Origin: Planctomycetaceae bacterium
Lineage (GTDB): Bacteria > Planctomycetota > Planctomycetia > Pirellulales > Thermoguttaceae
Reading direction: 5' to 3'
DNA length: 15,929 bases
Assembly: GCA_031287585.1 (NCBI GenBank)
Contig: JAITST010000137.1
Span: 1-15,929, forward strand
The stretch's first letter is position 1. The number at the start of each line of letters is the position of its first letter. The notes beneath the pieces are model-generated. The model ran no database searches and was not told where the DNA came from. It saw only the letters and a program-made list of their open reading frames with translations. The position numbers were made by a program, and so were the translations under genes. Shown piece by piece: positions 6,292 to 13,344 of this stretch.

Positions 6292-7890
6292 ATGAGACCT
6301 GATAATTCAGACAACATAATAGACCTGAAAAACGATGAGAACCCGGAAATCTTGGTAAAACAGGATAACGAGGGTGCTGTTTCCCGAAGGAATTTTATCA
6401 GATTCGCGGCAGGAACAGGAATCGTTGCAGTGTCAGCCGTTGGTTGCGGCGGTCCCGCAGGCGGCGAAGGTTGGTTTCCGGCGCAATACAACGAGCAGGG
6501 AAACTTTCCGCCGCATGTTCGCGGACGTGTTCCGATCAATCCTGGGAATGTGTCCATTACGCGTGACAACGCGAAATGTATTTTATGCGGTCAGTGTACG
6601 GAAGCATGTTCCAAAATGGAGGCGGTGATGTTCCACTACGAACTACCGTTGATTGACGATATTCCGTGTATTAACTGCGGTCAGTGTTCGCTTTGGTGTC
6701 CGACTGGTGCTATAACGGAAGTCGATGACACAGCCCGTTTTTTGGAGGCGTTGGAAGACCCGAATGTTCACGTTGTTGTTCAGACTGCGCCGTCCACGAG
6801 AGTCGGACTTGGCGAAGAGTTTGGAATGCCTGCCGGTACAAATGTCGAGGGCAGTCAAGTGGCAGCGTTGAAAGCACTTGGAGTCGATACAGTTTTAGAT
6901 ACAAATTTTGCCGCCGACCTTACGATTATGGAAGAGGCAAAAGAATTGGTACGCCGGTTAAAGCGGGAATTGGACGAACCGATTCCGCAATTTACATCTT
7001 GTTGCCCGGGTTGGGTGCGGTTTTGTGAATACTTTTATCCCGATTTGATTCCCAATCTTTCGACGACTCGCTCGCCGATGGGAATTTTGGGTGCGATGAT
7101 TAAAACGTACTACGCCGAGAAACGCGGAATTGATCCGAAGAATATTTTTTCTGTTTCTATTATGCCGTGTACCGCGAAAAAATATGAAGCGGTGAGACCG
7201 GAAATGAATAATGTCGGTAGAAAACTTGGTGATCCGTTGATGCGCGACACCGATTTGGTACTGACAACTCGTGAGTTGGCTCGGCTTATCAAGATGAGGA
7301 AAATTGATTTCTTGAATTTGGAGTCCGCTCCATACGACAAGATGTTAAGTGAATATACAGGTGCCGGCGCGATTTTCGGTGTGACTGGCGGTGTGATGGA
7401 AGCGGCAGTGCGTACCGCTTACACGTTCATCACTGGTGAAAATCCTCCTGCGTCGTTGCTTGAATTTCAGCCGGTTCGCGGTTTGACGGGAATGAGGGAA
7501 GCCGAGTTGGAAATTCCGTCTGTCGGCAAAGTCAATGTCGCCGTTATCGCAGGTATGGGCAATGCACACAAGATTTTGGATCAGGTTCGTGCTGGTAAGT
7601 CGAAGTGGCAATTTGTTGAGTTTATGGCTTGTCCGGGCGGTTGCATAAGCGGCGGCGGTCAGCCGCGCACAGCATTGCCGCCGTCACCTGAATTGCACAC
7701 TGCGCGTATTGATTCGATTTACAGTTTGGACGAAAAATCGACAATTCGTCTTTGCCACGAAAATCCTGAAATCAAGACGGTTTACAAAGATTATCTCGGT
7801 GAGCCGAATAGCGAACTCGCCGAACAACTTTTACATACTCATTTTGACAAAGATTATCATAAGCACCTGACACCGAAAAAAAGCGTGTGA
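6292..7890 (+). CDS. hydA: [FeFe] hydrogenase catalytic subunit with Tat signal
   Basis: This enzyme interconverts protons and H2 at an H-cluster. From the ATG at 6292 (532 aa) the order is: a twin-arginine signal SRRNFIRF at 31-38 with a hydrophobic stretch ending in AVGC (Cys52, possibly a lipoprotein site); two [4Fe-4S] motifs, CILCGQCTEAC (96-106) and CINCGQCSLWC (126-136); the H-cluster motifs TSCCPGW (235-241), MPCTAKKYE (291-299) and FMACPGGCISGGGQP (444-458); and a fused C-terminal small-subunit domain (about 465-520). All H-cluster ligands are present. The start at 6292 is chosen because AAGGG at 6281-6285 precedes it; the in-frame ATG at 6232 adds 20 residues without a good ribosome site. 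A Tat signal implies export in folded form, so the active site should face the periplasm. It heads a three-gene operon with an FdnH/HybA-like and a HybB-like subunit. Maturases HydE, HydF and HydG are not in the window. Confidence 0.95.
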   Translation: MRPDNSDNIIDLKNDENPEILVKQDNEGAVSRRNFIRFAAGTGIVAVSAVGCGGPAGGEGWFPAQYNEQGNFPPHVRGRVPINPGNVSITRDNAKCILCGQCTEACSKMEAVMFHYELPLIDDIPCINCGQCSLWCPTGAITEVDDTARFLEALEDPNVHVVVQTAPSTRVGLGEEFGMPAGTNVEGSQVAALKALGVDTVLDTNFAADLTIMEEAKELVRRLKRELDEPIPQFTSCCPGWVRFCEYFYPDLIPNLSTTRSPMGILGAMIKTYYAEKRGIDPKNIFSVSIMPCTAKKYEAVRPEMNNVGRKLGDPLMRDTDLVLTTRELARLIKMRKIDFLNLESAPYDKMLSEYTGAGAIFGVTGGVMEAAVRTAYTFITGENPPASLLEFQPVRGLTGMREAELEIPSVGKVNVAVIAGMGNAHKILDQVRAGKSKWQFVEFMACPGGCISGGGQPRTALPPSPELHTARIDSIYSLDEKSTIRLCHENPEIKTVYKDYLGEPNSELAEQLLHTHFDKDYHKHLTPKKSV

Positions 7891-7922
7891 AAGGTACTAT
7901 GGAAACAATAATATTATTTTGT

Positions 7923-7927
7923 GGAGG
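7923..7927 (+). promoter_or_regulatory. Strong ribosome binding site
   Basis: GGAGG stands 5 nt before the ATG at 7933. It overlaps a possible in-frame GTG at 7921 and so argues for the ATG as the start of the ferredoxin subunit. It is the best Shine-Dalgarno sequence in the window. Confidence 0.75.
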
Positions 7928-7932
7928 TTATC

Positions 7933-8733
7933 ATGGCTGTAGGCGTACTAGTTGATTTGACCAAGTGCATCGGTTGCGGTAGTTGCACGGTGGCTTGTAA
8001 AATGTATAACGGCAATAAGTGGATTGACAACCGGGTTCCCTCTAGTGGGGAGAAAGCCGAGTTAGCGGACGAAAACTGGACAGTCGTCAAGAAACATAAG
8101 GTTTCAAAAACCAGCGTTTCGGACAGTGACCCGAAAGAAGTCTGGCGATTTGTGAAACGGCAATGTTTACATTGTAAGGATCCGGGCTGTGTTTCGTCCT
8201 GTTTTGCCAAAGCGTTTCAAAAAACGGAAGAGGGACCGGTGATTTATTATCCGCACAACTGCGTTGGATGCCGGTACTGTATGTTGGCGTGTCCGTTTTC
8301 TGTTCCGAAATTTGAGTGGAACAAAACAATTCCCGTACTGACAAAGTGTATGTTGTGTGCGGGTAGATTGAAAAAAGGGGAACTTCCCGCGTGTGTTTCC
8401 GCTTGTCCGACAAACGTTATGAAGTTCGGAGAACGCGAGGCACTGTTGGCGGAGGCAAAAAGGATAATCGCCGACGATTCGAGATATGTCCAATATATCT
8501 ACGGAGAGGAAGAAGCCGGCGGAACGTCGTGGCTCTATATTTCAGATATGCCGTTTGAGCAACTCGGTTTTAAGATGAATGTTCCCAAGAAACCGATAAC
8601 GAGGTACTCCTCGAAATACATGCATTTTACACCGATTTTCGGTGCCGTTTGGGGAATTATTCTGACCGGTATTTACTTTTTCACAAAGCGGAGAGCCAAA
8701 GTGAAAAAGGAAGCCGGAAAGAAAGACACCTAA
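7933..8733 (+). CDS. Four-cluster ferredoxin subunit, FdnH/HybA type, with C-terminal membrane anchor
   Basis: An electron-transfer subunit of 266 residues with 16 cysteines in the DmsB/FdnH/HybA arrangement: C12-x2-C15-x2-C18-x3-C22; C78-x2-C81-x4-C86-x3-C90; C110-x2-C113-x2-C116-x3-C120; C139-x2-C142-x11-C154-x3-C158. These should bind four [4Fe-4S] clusters in a chain. There is no signal peptide: the protein begins MAVGVLVDLTKC. A single membrane helix is predicted at about 233-250 (IFGAVWGIILTGIYFF), followed by a Lys/Arg-rich tail that should stay in the cytoplasm. That is the topology of E. coli FdnH, which is carried across the membrane with Tat-bearing FdnG; here the Tat-bearing partner would be the hydrogenase encoded 42 bp upstream. 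It likely passes electrons between the hydrogenase and the HybB-like subunit. It could instead serve another enzyme, but operon context makes that less likely. Confidence 0.92.
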   Translation: MAVGVLVDLTKCIGCGSCTVACKMYNGNKWIDNRVPSSGEKAELADENWTVVKKHKVSKTSVSDSDPKEVWRFVKRQCLHCKDPGCVSSCFAKAFQKTEEGPVIYYPHNCVGCRYCMLACPFSVPKFEWNKTIPVLTKCMLCAGRLKKGELPACVSACPTNVMKFGEREALLAEAKRIIADDSRYVQYIYGEEEAGGTSWLYISDMPFEQLGFKMNVPKKPITRYSSKYMHFTPIFGAVWGIILTGIYFFTKRRAKVKKEAGKKDT

Positions 8734-8804
8734 CAGAAGACGTAGGAATGTGAAATTCACGTACAGTACCAAGTAAGTAACACTTTTTTACATATTAAAA
8801 CACG

Positions 8805-9974
8805 ATGGACTTTAATTTTGTTTTTGAACCTGACCGTTGGGCGATTCGGGTTTCTTACGACCATTGGTCGTTTCGTATCACACCAGTCCGTGCATTTTTG
8901 ATTGCGTTAATAGCGGCAGCGGGATGTATTATGCTGTATCGCTTTGCGTTCGGTCTGGAATCGGTTTCAAGTTTATCGGACCGCTGGCCTTGGGGATTGT
9001 GGAAAGGTTGGGCGGTCTTTGCGGGTGCAGCATTGGCTGGCGGCGGATATTTTACAACGTGCCTTGTTCACGTGTTTCACATTGAACGGTTAAAGCCGAT
9101 TTGCCACCGTACTTTGTTGATTTCGTTACTTGGTTACACGCTTCTTCTGATAGGGCTATTTGTTGAAATCGGACGCTGGTTTAATTTCTGGCGTCCCTTT
9201 GTGTCGTGGGGACACGAATCGCCTCTGTTTGAAGTGTTTTGGTGTGTTTCCTTGTACACGATAATACAGTTTTTGGAATTGACTGAAATAATGACACAAA
9301 AAGTATTACGCAAATTCCATTGGATTCTTGTGCGCATATTTCCTGTCTTGGCTATTGTTGGTGTTGTGCTTCCGTCAATGCATCAGTCGTCACTTGGTGC
9401 GATTTATTTAATGATGGAAGGGCGGCTTGATCCGCTTTGGTGGAGTCCTTACATATTTCTGTTTTACCTACTGTCGTCGCTTTACGTTGGACCGGCAATG
9501 CTTGCGGTTGAATCGGTCATTGTGAGCAAAGCGTTTGGACACGTCACGCCGATGGAGCCGCTGAAATTATTGGCACGCATTGGCGGAGTCCTTATGTTGA
9601 TATATTTGGTTCTGAAAATTGCGGATTTGGTTGCCGCGAATGAACTTGGATTGTTGCTTGCAAACAGTTACGAGAGTAATATCTTCATTGCTGAGATGGT
9701 GTTTGGCGTGATTATTCCGTTGGCGATAGTTTTTTCGCCGTTAATCAACAGCCGCCCGTGTCTTATCGCGTATGGTTTTTTAGCGAGCGGCGGAGTATTT
9801 CTCAACCGAATGAACGTTTCGATTACTGGAATGGCAAGAGATGCAGGTGTCTTTTATTTTCCGTCGTTGTTTGAGTTTATTGTAATGTTTGGAATTGTTG
9901 CCGGTGTTGTGCTGGTCTATCTATTTATGTGCGAAAACTTCAACATCCTGACAACGGAAGAAGAACACGAATAG
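8805..9974 (+). CDS. hybB: HybB/NrfD-family integral membrane subunit
   Basis: The 389-residue protein has about ten predicted membrane helices (near 26-48, 66-90, 102-122, 142-162, 173-191, 213-240, 256-276, 293-312, 317-335 and 354-376), matching HybB of E. coli hydrogenase-2 in length and layout. Family signs are DRWPWGLWKGWAVFAGAALAGGG at the second helix (59-81) and the conserved HQSSLG at 193-198. NrfD-family subunits exchange electrons between an Fe-S subunit and the quinone pool, sometimes with proton movement. It is the last gene of the hydrogenase operon, 71 bp after the ferredoxin gene, and is followed by a strong terminator. It contains no haem-ligand pattern like cytochrome b FdnI, so the complex follows the HybB plan. 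The symbol reflects family, not proven orthology. Confidence 0.9.
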   Translation: MDFNFVFEPDRWAIRVSYDHWSFRITPVRAFLIALIAAAGCIMLYRFAFGLESVSSLSDRWPWGLWKGWAVFAGAALAGGGYFTTCLVHVFHIERLKPICHRTLLISLLGYTLLLIGLFVEIGRWFNFWRPFVSWGHESPLFEVFWCVSLYTIIQFLELTEIMTQKVLRKFHWILVRIFPVLAIVGVVLPSMHQSSLGAIYLMMEGRLDPLWWSPYIFLFYLLSSLYVGPAMLAVESVIVSKAFGHVTPMEPLKLLARIGGVLMLIYLVLKIADLVAANELGLLLANSYESNIFIAEMVFGVIIPLAIVFSPLINSRPCLIAYGFLASGGVFLNRMNVSITGMARDAGVFYFPSLFEFIVMFGIVAGVVLVYLFMCENFNILTTEEEHE

Positions 9975-10021
9975 ACGGCTAACAAACCAGTAAAAGGAAA
10001 GATTTTTTGCAAAACAATAGC

Positions 10022-10075
10022 CCGAAGCATTGGTGGGAAATTATACACATCCCTTGCTAACGCTTCGGTTTTTTT
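10022..10075 (+). terminator. Hairpin terminator of the hydrogenase operon, REP-like
   Basis: The arms CCGAAGCATTGGTGGGA (10022-10038) and TCCCTTGCTAACGCTTCGG (10050-10068) form a long imperfect stem and are followed by seven T (10069-10075). This is a textbook intrinsic terminator for plus-strand transcripts. The stem sequence also resembles the CCGAAGCGTTAGCAAGGGA type of hairpin repeat that I recall as common in planctomycete genomes, so a dispersed repeat may have been adopted as a terminator. Confidence 0.8.
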
Positions 10076-10173
10076 GTTCTTGACAATCACCTTATTAAAC
10101 TGTATAAACACCTCTGTTTTAACCACTGTTTTTGTCTAATAATTTTGAGATGCCCCTAAATTGATAAATTGAG

Positions 10174-10201
10174 CTGTGAATTTATGATTAAAATTTCACA
10201 G
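10174..10201. promoter_or_regulatory. Inverted repeat upstream of hisG, possible operator
   Basis: CTGTGAATTT and AAATTTCACAG form near-perfect arms around a 7-nt loop. The site lies about 85 bp upstream of the predicted hisG promoter. It contains TGTGA and TCACA half-sites, but their spacing is far wider than in a CRP site. It may be a regulator site or just a small hairpin. Confidence 0.35.
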
Positions 10202-10283
10202 TGCTTGTAAATCAATAACAATTTTGTACAATCGTAGATATTTCGGCTTTTCGGCTGAATGCGATGGGCGGGGGGCTTTTTCT

Positions 10284-10311
10284 TTGTCTGAATTTGTGTT
10301 AGAATTATACT
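10284..10311 (+). promoter_or_regulatory. Probable hisG promoter
   Basis: TTGTCT (4 of 6 matches) and TATACT (5 of 6) are separated by 16 bp, giving a leader of about 55 nt before the ATG at 10373. Basis is consensus match and position only. Confidence 0.5.
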
Positions 10312-10372
10312 CTGCTTTTGTCATTCACTGTAATTCGTAATTTATCAACACATTTTCAACACGAAATATAAA

Positions 10373-11242
10373 ATGCTACTCAAACTTGGTATTCCTGCCG
10401 GTTCATTGCAACAGGCAACTATTGAACTTTTCAAACGGAGCGGTTACAACATTTCGTTGACATCCCGCAGTTACGTTCCCGCAATCGACGACTCCGAAAT
10501 CGAATGTTTGTCGTTGCGTGCGCAAGAGATGGCTCGTTACGTTGCCAACGGCGACCTCGATGCCGGATTGACTGGTCGCGACTGGATTATGGAAACGTCG
10601 TCGGACGTTCACGAAGTCGCGGAACTGTCGTTCTCCAAAGTCAGCCGCCGTCCGGTGCGTTGGGTACTTTGCGTACCGGAGGACTCACCTATCACCAACG
10701 TTAAACAACTCGAAGGAAAACGTATCGCGACCGAAGGTGTCAACATCACGAAAAACTTCCTGAAACAAAACGGCGTGAACGCGAACGTCGAGTTCAGTTG
10801 GGGGGCGACTGAAGTTAAGCCGCCTAAACTCGCCGACGCTATCGTCGAAGTAACGGAAACTGGTTCGTCGTTGCGTGCGAACAAACTACGAATCATCGCC
10901 GAAGTTATGCAAAGCACGACACGTTTCATCGCGAACCACAAATCGTACGCCGACGCGTGGAAGAGGAATAAAATTGACGACATTGTTCTGATGTTGAAGG
11001 CAACGATGGCGGCGGAAGGCAAAGTCGGTCTGATGCTCAACGTCGAACGTGCCCAACTTGATAACGTTATAAAACTGTTGCCGTCGCTCCAAAAACCAAC
11101 CGTCTCACACCTGTCTGACGAAAATTGGTTCGCGGTTCAAACGATTATCGACGAATCGGTTTTACGTTCGCTGATTCCGGGACTTAAAGCCGCCGGAGCA
11201 TCGGGCATCGTCGAATTTCCGATTTCAAAAGTGATTGAGTAA
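10373..11242 (+). CDS. hisG: ATP phosphoribosyltransferase, long form
   Basis: HisG catalyses the first step of histidine synthesis, joining ATP and PRPP to give phosphoribosyl-ATP in the cytoplasm. The 289-residue length and C-terminal domain fit the long, histidine-regulated form that works without HisZ. Visible parts: LKLGIPAGSLQQATIELFKRSGY at the N-terminus, the LDAGLTGRDWI segment (62-72), the PRPP-binding motif DAIVEVTETGSSLRAN (155-170), and the ACT-like HisG C-terminal domain from about 215 (GKVGLMLNVERAQLDNVIKLLPSL to GIVEFPISKVIE). The gene stands alone: no other his gene lies nearby, and it has its own predicted promoter and no visible histidine-rich attenuator peptide. Feedback by histidine is expected from the family. 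Identification is firm. Confidence 0.96.
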   Translation: MLLKLGIPAGSLQQATIELFKRSGYNISLTSRSYVPAIDDSEIECLSLRAQEMARYVANGDLDAGLTGRDWIMETSSDVHEVAELSFSKVSRRPVRWVLCVPEDSPITNVKQLEGKRIATEGVNITKNFLKQNGVNANVEFSWGATEVKPPKLADAIVEVTETGSSLRANKLRIIAEVMQSTTRFIANHKSYADAWKRNKIDDIVLMLKATMAAEGKVGLMLNVERAQLDNVIKLLPSLQKPTVSHLSDENWFAVQTIIDESVLRSLIPGLKAAGASGIVEFPISKVIE

Positions 11243-11250
11243 ATTATATC

Positions 11251-11275
11251 GGTCGCGGTTGAAAATCGCGTTACC
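11251..11275. repeat. Short hairpin after hisG
   Basis: GGTCGCG and CGCGTTACC can pair around a 9-nt loop, with a 2-nt bulge. No T-tract follows, so it may be a weak terminator or part of a repeat rather than a clear stop signal. Confidence 0.3.
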
Positions 11276-11348
11276 GCCTACTATGAACACTTAAAGAATA
11301 CTACAAATTTCAACTGTGTTCGGTATATCATTATGAAGACTGTTACCA

Positions 11349-12332
11349 ATGCTTCAATACAACAACATCCGCCATTTCTGCCTTTTGCCGGAAGGTGCGA
11401 TTGCCCTCGACGCGACATCGTGTCAGCCGTGCGGATTCATTTCGCATGCCCATAGCGATCACACCGGCAAGCACGAATTGACATACTGTACTGCCGAAAC
11501 GGAGTCAATATGCCGGTACCGGATGAAGTGTAAACCGACACAGCAGTTTCGCGTGATGGAGTATTTCAAACCGGTTACACTCGGCGGTTTGGAGTTGACA
11601 GCGTATCCAGCCGGACATTGTTTAGGGTCGGCGATGTTGTTTGCGAAAAGTTTGGCTAGCGGAAAAACGTTGCTTTACACGGGTGATTTCAAACTCGGTA
11701 AGTCGGTAACGGCAGCGGAGGCGGTTGTTCCAAAGGCGGACGTACTCGTGATGGAATCAACGTATGGTTCACCCGACTACCAGTTGCCGCCGCGTGAACA
11801 GGTAATCGCGGAATTGCTCGAAACGGTACGTGACGCTTTTGCAAATGACCGTTCACCAGTAATCGCGGCGTATGCGTTTGGCAAAAGTCAAGAGATAACA
11901 AAGATACTGACAGACAACGGTTTCAAAGTCCAGCAGTATGACACGATATACAAAATCAGTCAATTCTACGAACAACATAACGTTTCGCTTGGCGATGTAA
12001 CAACGTTGAAAAAGGGAGAGTGTGCGGACGAAGACAGAGTGCTGATAGTTCCGCCAGCCAGCCACCCGTACTACATAACGCATCACAAAATAGAGACGAT
12101 AATGCTAACCGGATGGGCAATGCACGAGTCCACGAAGTACCGTTACGAAGTTGACAAAATACTACCGCTCTCCGACCACGCCGACTACAACGAACTGTTG
12201 AAGACAATCGAGTTGTGCGAACCAAATGTAGTTTATCCGGTACACGGCTCACCAGATTTCGTTGAACACCTGCAAGACAAAGGAATAAACGTAATGCACA
12301 TAGACAGAGCAACACAATCGATGTTGTTTTGA
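11349..12332 (+). CDS. Metallo-beta-lactamase-fold exonuclease-like protein (SNM1/CPSF group)
   Basis: A 327-residue protein with the metal-binding motifs of the MBL nuclease group: HAHSDH (His33, His35, Asp37, His38), PAGHCLGSAM with His90, YTGDF with Asp113, and LSDHAD with His277, then YPVHG with His299. The region between (about 130-260; VLVMESTYG, VIAAYAFGKSQEI, IMLTGWA) corresponds to a reduced beta-CASP part. This pattern matches the putative 'DNA ligase-associated exonuclease' and mRNA 3'-end processing exonuclease families, which cut DNA or RNA with two zinc ions. No ATP-dependent DNA ligase or helicase gene, the usual partners of the ligase-associated type, is in the window, so DNA or RNA as substrate cannot be decided. 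The ATG at 11349 gives a normal family N-terminus. A 106-bp gap separates it from hisG, with which it may share transcripts. Confidence 0.85.
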   Translation: MLQYNNIRHFCLLPEGAIALDATSCQPCGFISHAHSDHTGKHELTYCTAETESICRYRMKCKPTQQFRVMEYFKPVTLGGLELTAYPAGHCLGSAMLFAKSLASGKTLLYTGDFKLGKSVTAAEAVVPKADVLVMESTYGSPDYQLPPREQVIAELLETVRDAFANDRSPVIAAYAFGKSQEITKILTDNGFKVQQYDTIYKISQFYEQHNVSLGDVTTLKKGECADEDRVLIVPPASHPYYITHHKIETIMLTGWAMHESTKYRYEVDKILPLSDHADYNELLKTIELCEPNVVYPVHGSPDFVEHLQDKGINVMHIDRATQSMLF

Positions 12333-12383
12333 CGCTTCGTCGTAACACTTTCACCCCGACAATCCCCATTGTAAAATAATTTT

Positions 12384-13025
12384 ATGGCAGTCATACCTCT
12401 CGATTGGAGCGAATTAAAACGTAGTTACGAATCCATATTCGTAACCGAGATAGACGTTAAATTGCGGGCAACGTCCGCGTCGCCTGACGAGCCGCGTTCT
12501 CCGATGTCGCGGTACTGGTTGACGGTTAATGACGAGGTAATGTGGGATTATCCGTTCGCGTTTCCGCAAATCGCAAAGTGCCAAACGTTTGTAATAATGA
12601 AAAGCCCGCAAATCGCGATATTGCTGACGGAGTATTTAGCGGTCAAAATAAGTGACCTGTTGTCAAGGCGTTTCACAAACGACGTTATCACCGGATTGGG
12701 GTACCGTGCATACGCTGGTGTTTCGCAACCGCTGGACGACTTCCAACTAGGTTTGGTTGAAATCCTGCTTGCCTGCGACAAGAGAATTGACACAGAATTG
12801 TTGAGTAAACATCCGTTGGTAATACGTTCAGAAAAAGCCGCGAGAATATTGTATATGCGGGCAAGCATAGAAGCCCACACACAACAAGATGAAGAGCCCG
12901 CAGAAGTCTCATCCCAAAGTGACCCCGAAGAAACCAAACAGAAACAACAGCAAGATACCCCCGAAGCGGCACAAGAAACGACAGAACAAAGCAAGCCACC
13001 AGCAGAATTTTTCCCGGATTTTTGA
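12384..13025 (+). CDS. Unrecognised protein with Gln/Glu-rich tail
   Basis: I do not recognise this 213-residue protein. Residues 1-160 look globular: WSELKRSYESIF near the start, VMWDYPFAFPQIAKCQTF around 52-69, a helical segment AILLTEYLAVKISDLLSRRF, and LDDFQLGLVEILLACDK. The last 50 residues are low-complexity, rich in Glu, Gln, Ser, Thr and Pro, and end in PPAEFFPDF; this tail is presumably disordered. There is no signal peptide or membrane helix, so it is probably cytoplasmic. It starts 51 bp after the nuclease gene in the same direction, so joint transcription is possible. Coding nature is supported by length, an ordered N-terminal half and position; no function is offered. Confidence 0.7.
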   Translation: MAVIPLDWSELKRSYESIFVTEIDVKLRATSASPDEPRSPMSRYWLTVNDEVMWDYPFAFPQIAKCQTFVIMKSPQIAILLTEYLAVKISDLLSRRFTNDVITGLGYRAYAGVSQPLDDFQLGLVEILLACDKRIDTELLSKHPLVIRSEKAARILYMRASIEAHTQQDEEPAEVSSQSDPEETKQKQQQDTPEAAQETTEQSKPPAEFFPDF

Positions 13026-13344
13026 GAGCGTGTCCTTGTCCAATATATTCCACTGACAGAAACAGAAAATATCTAGTTGTTTAATAAAATCATTTAGGGC
13101 ATTTCTAAAAACCACAATTTTAACCACAGAATTTGCAGAGAAACGCAGAGATTTTATTTTGAAAATCTTTTGTAATGATTTATAATAGAATAAGTTACAA
13201 AAAAATATCCCTCTGCGACTCTTTGTGTCCTCCGCGTTAAAAAAGAGTTTTTAGAAATTCCCATACATAATTTACGGTATTTGCCGAATAGTTCCCACCA
13301 TAGTTTTTTGGAAAGTACAGTTAAATAAACGCAAAATTCAACCG
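13026..13344. other. Convergent intergenic region with a palindromic element
   Basis: The 319-bp gap lies between convergent genes and is mostly occupied by the palindromic element at 13097-13262. I see no gene in it. Short open frames crossing it run through the repeat and are not protein-like. Confidence 0.6.
13097..13262. mobile_element. MITE/REP-like palindromic element, 166 bp
   Basis: The ends are inverted repeats: GGGCATTTCTAAAAAC at 13097-13112 and, read on the minus strand, GGGAATTTCTAAAAAC at 13247-13262 (15 of 16 match). Inside, a second pair of arms, with TTAACCACAGA and GCAGAG on the left (13120-13150) and CTCTGCG, CTTTGTG and CGTTAA on the right (13211-13240), is also inverted, leaving about 60 bp of AT-rich centre. 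It encodes nothing. Its end is found exactly at 6204-6219 and a relative of its right inner arm at 506-543, so it is a dispersed family. In this spot it may also help end transcription from both sides. Confidence 0.7.

Larger units (their letters stand above)
9975..10372. other. Intergenic region between hydrogenase operon and hisG
   Basis: This 398-bp stretch has no gene. It contains the hairpin terminator at 10022-10075, an AT-rich segment with an inverted repeat at 10174-10201, a G-rich run near 10266-10275, and a probable hisG promoter at 10284-10311. Confidence 0.6.

Noticed and set aside
10174..10201. CRP/FNR-type operator
   Set aside because: TGTGA and TCACA half-sites are present but the spacing is about 16 nt rather than 6, so it is listed only as an inverted repeat.
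10609..11040. 143-residue minus-strand open frame within hisG
   Set aside because: It is a shadow of the hisG frame; no recognisable domain or ribosome site.
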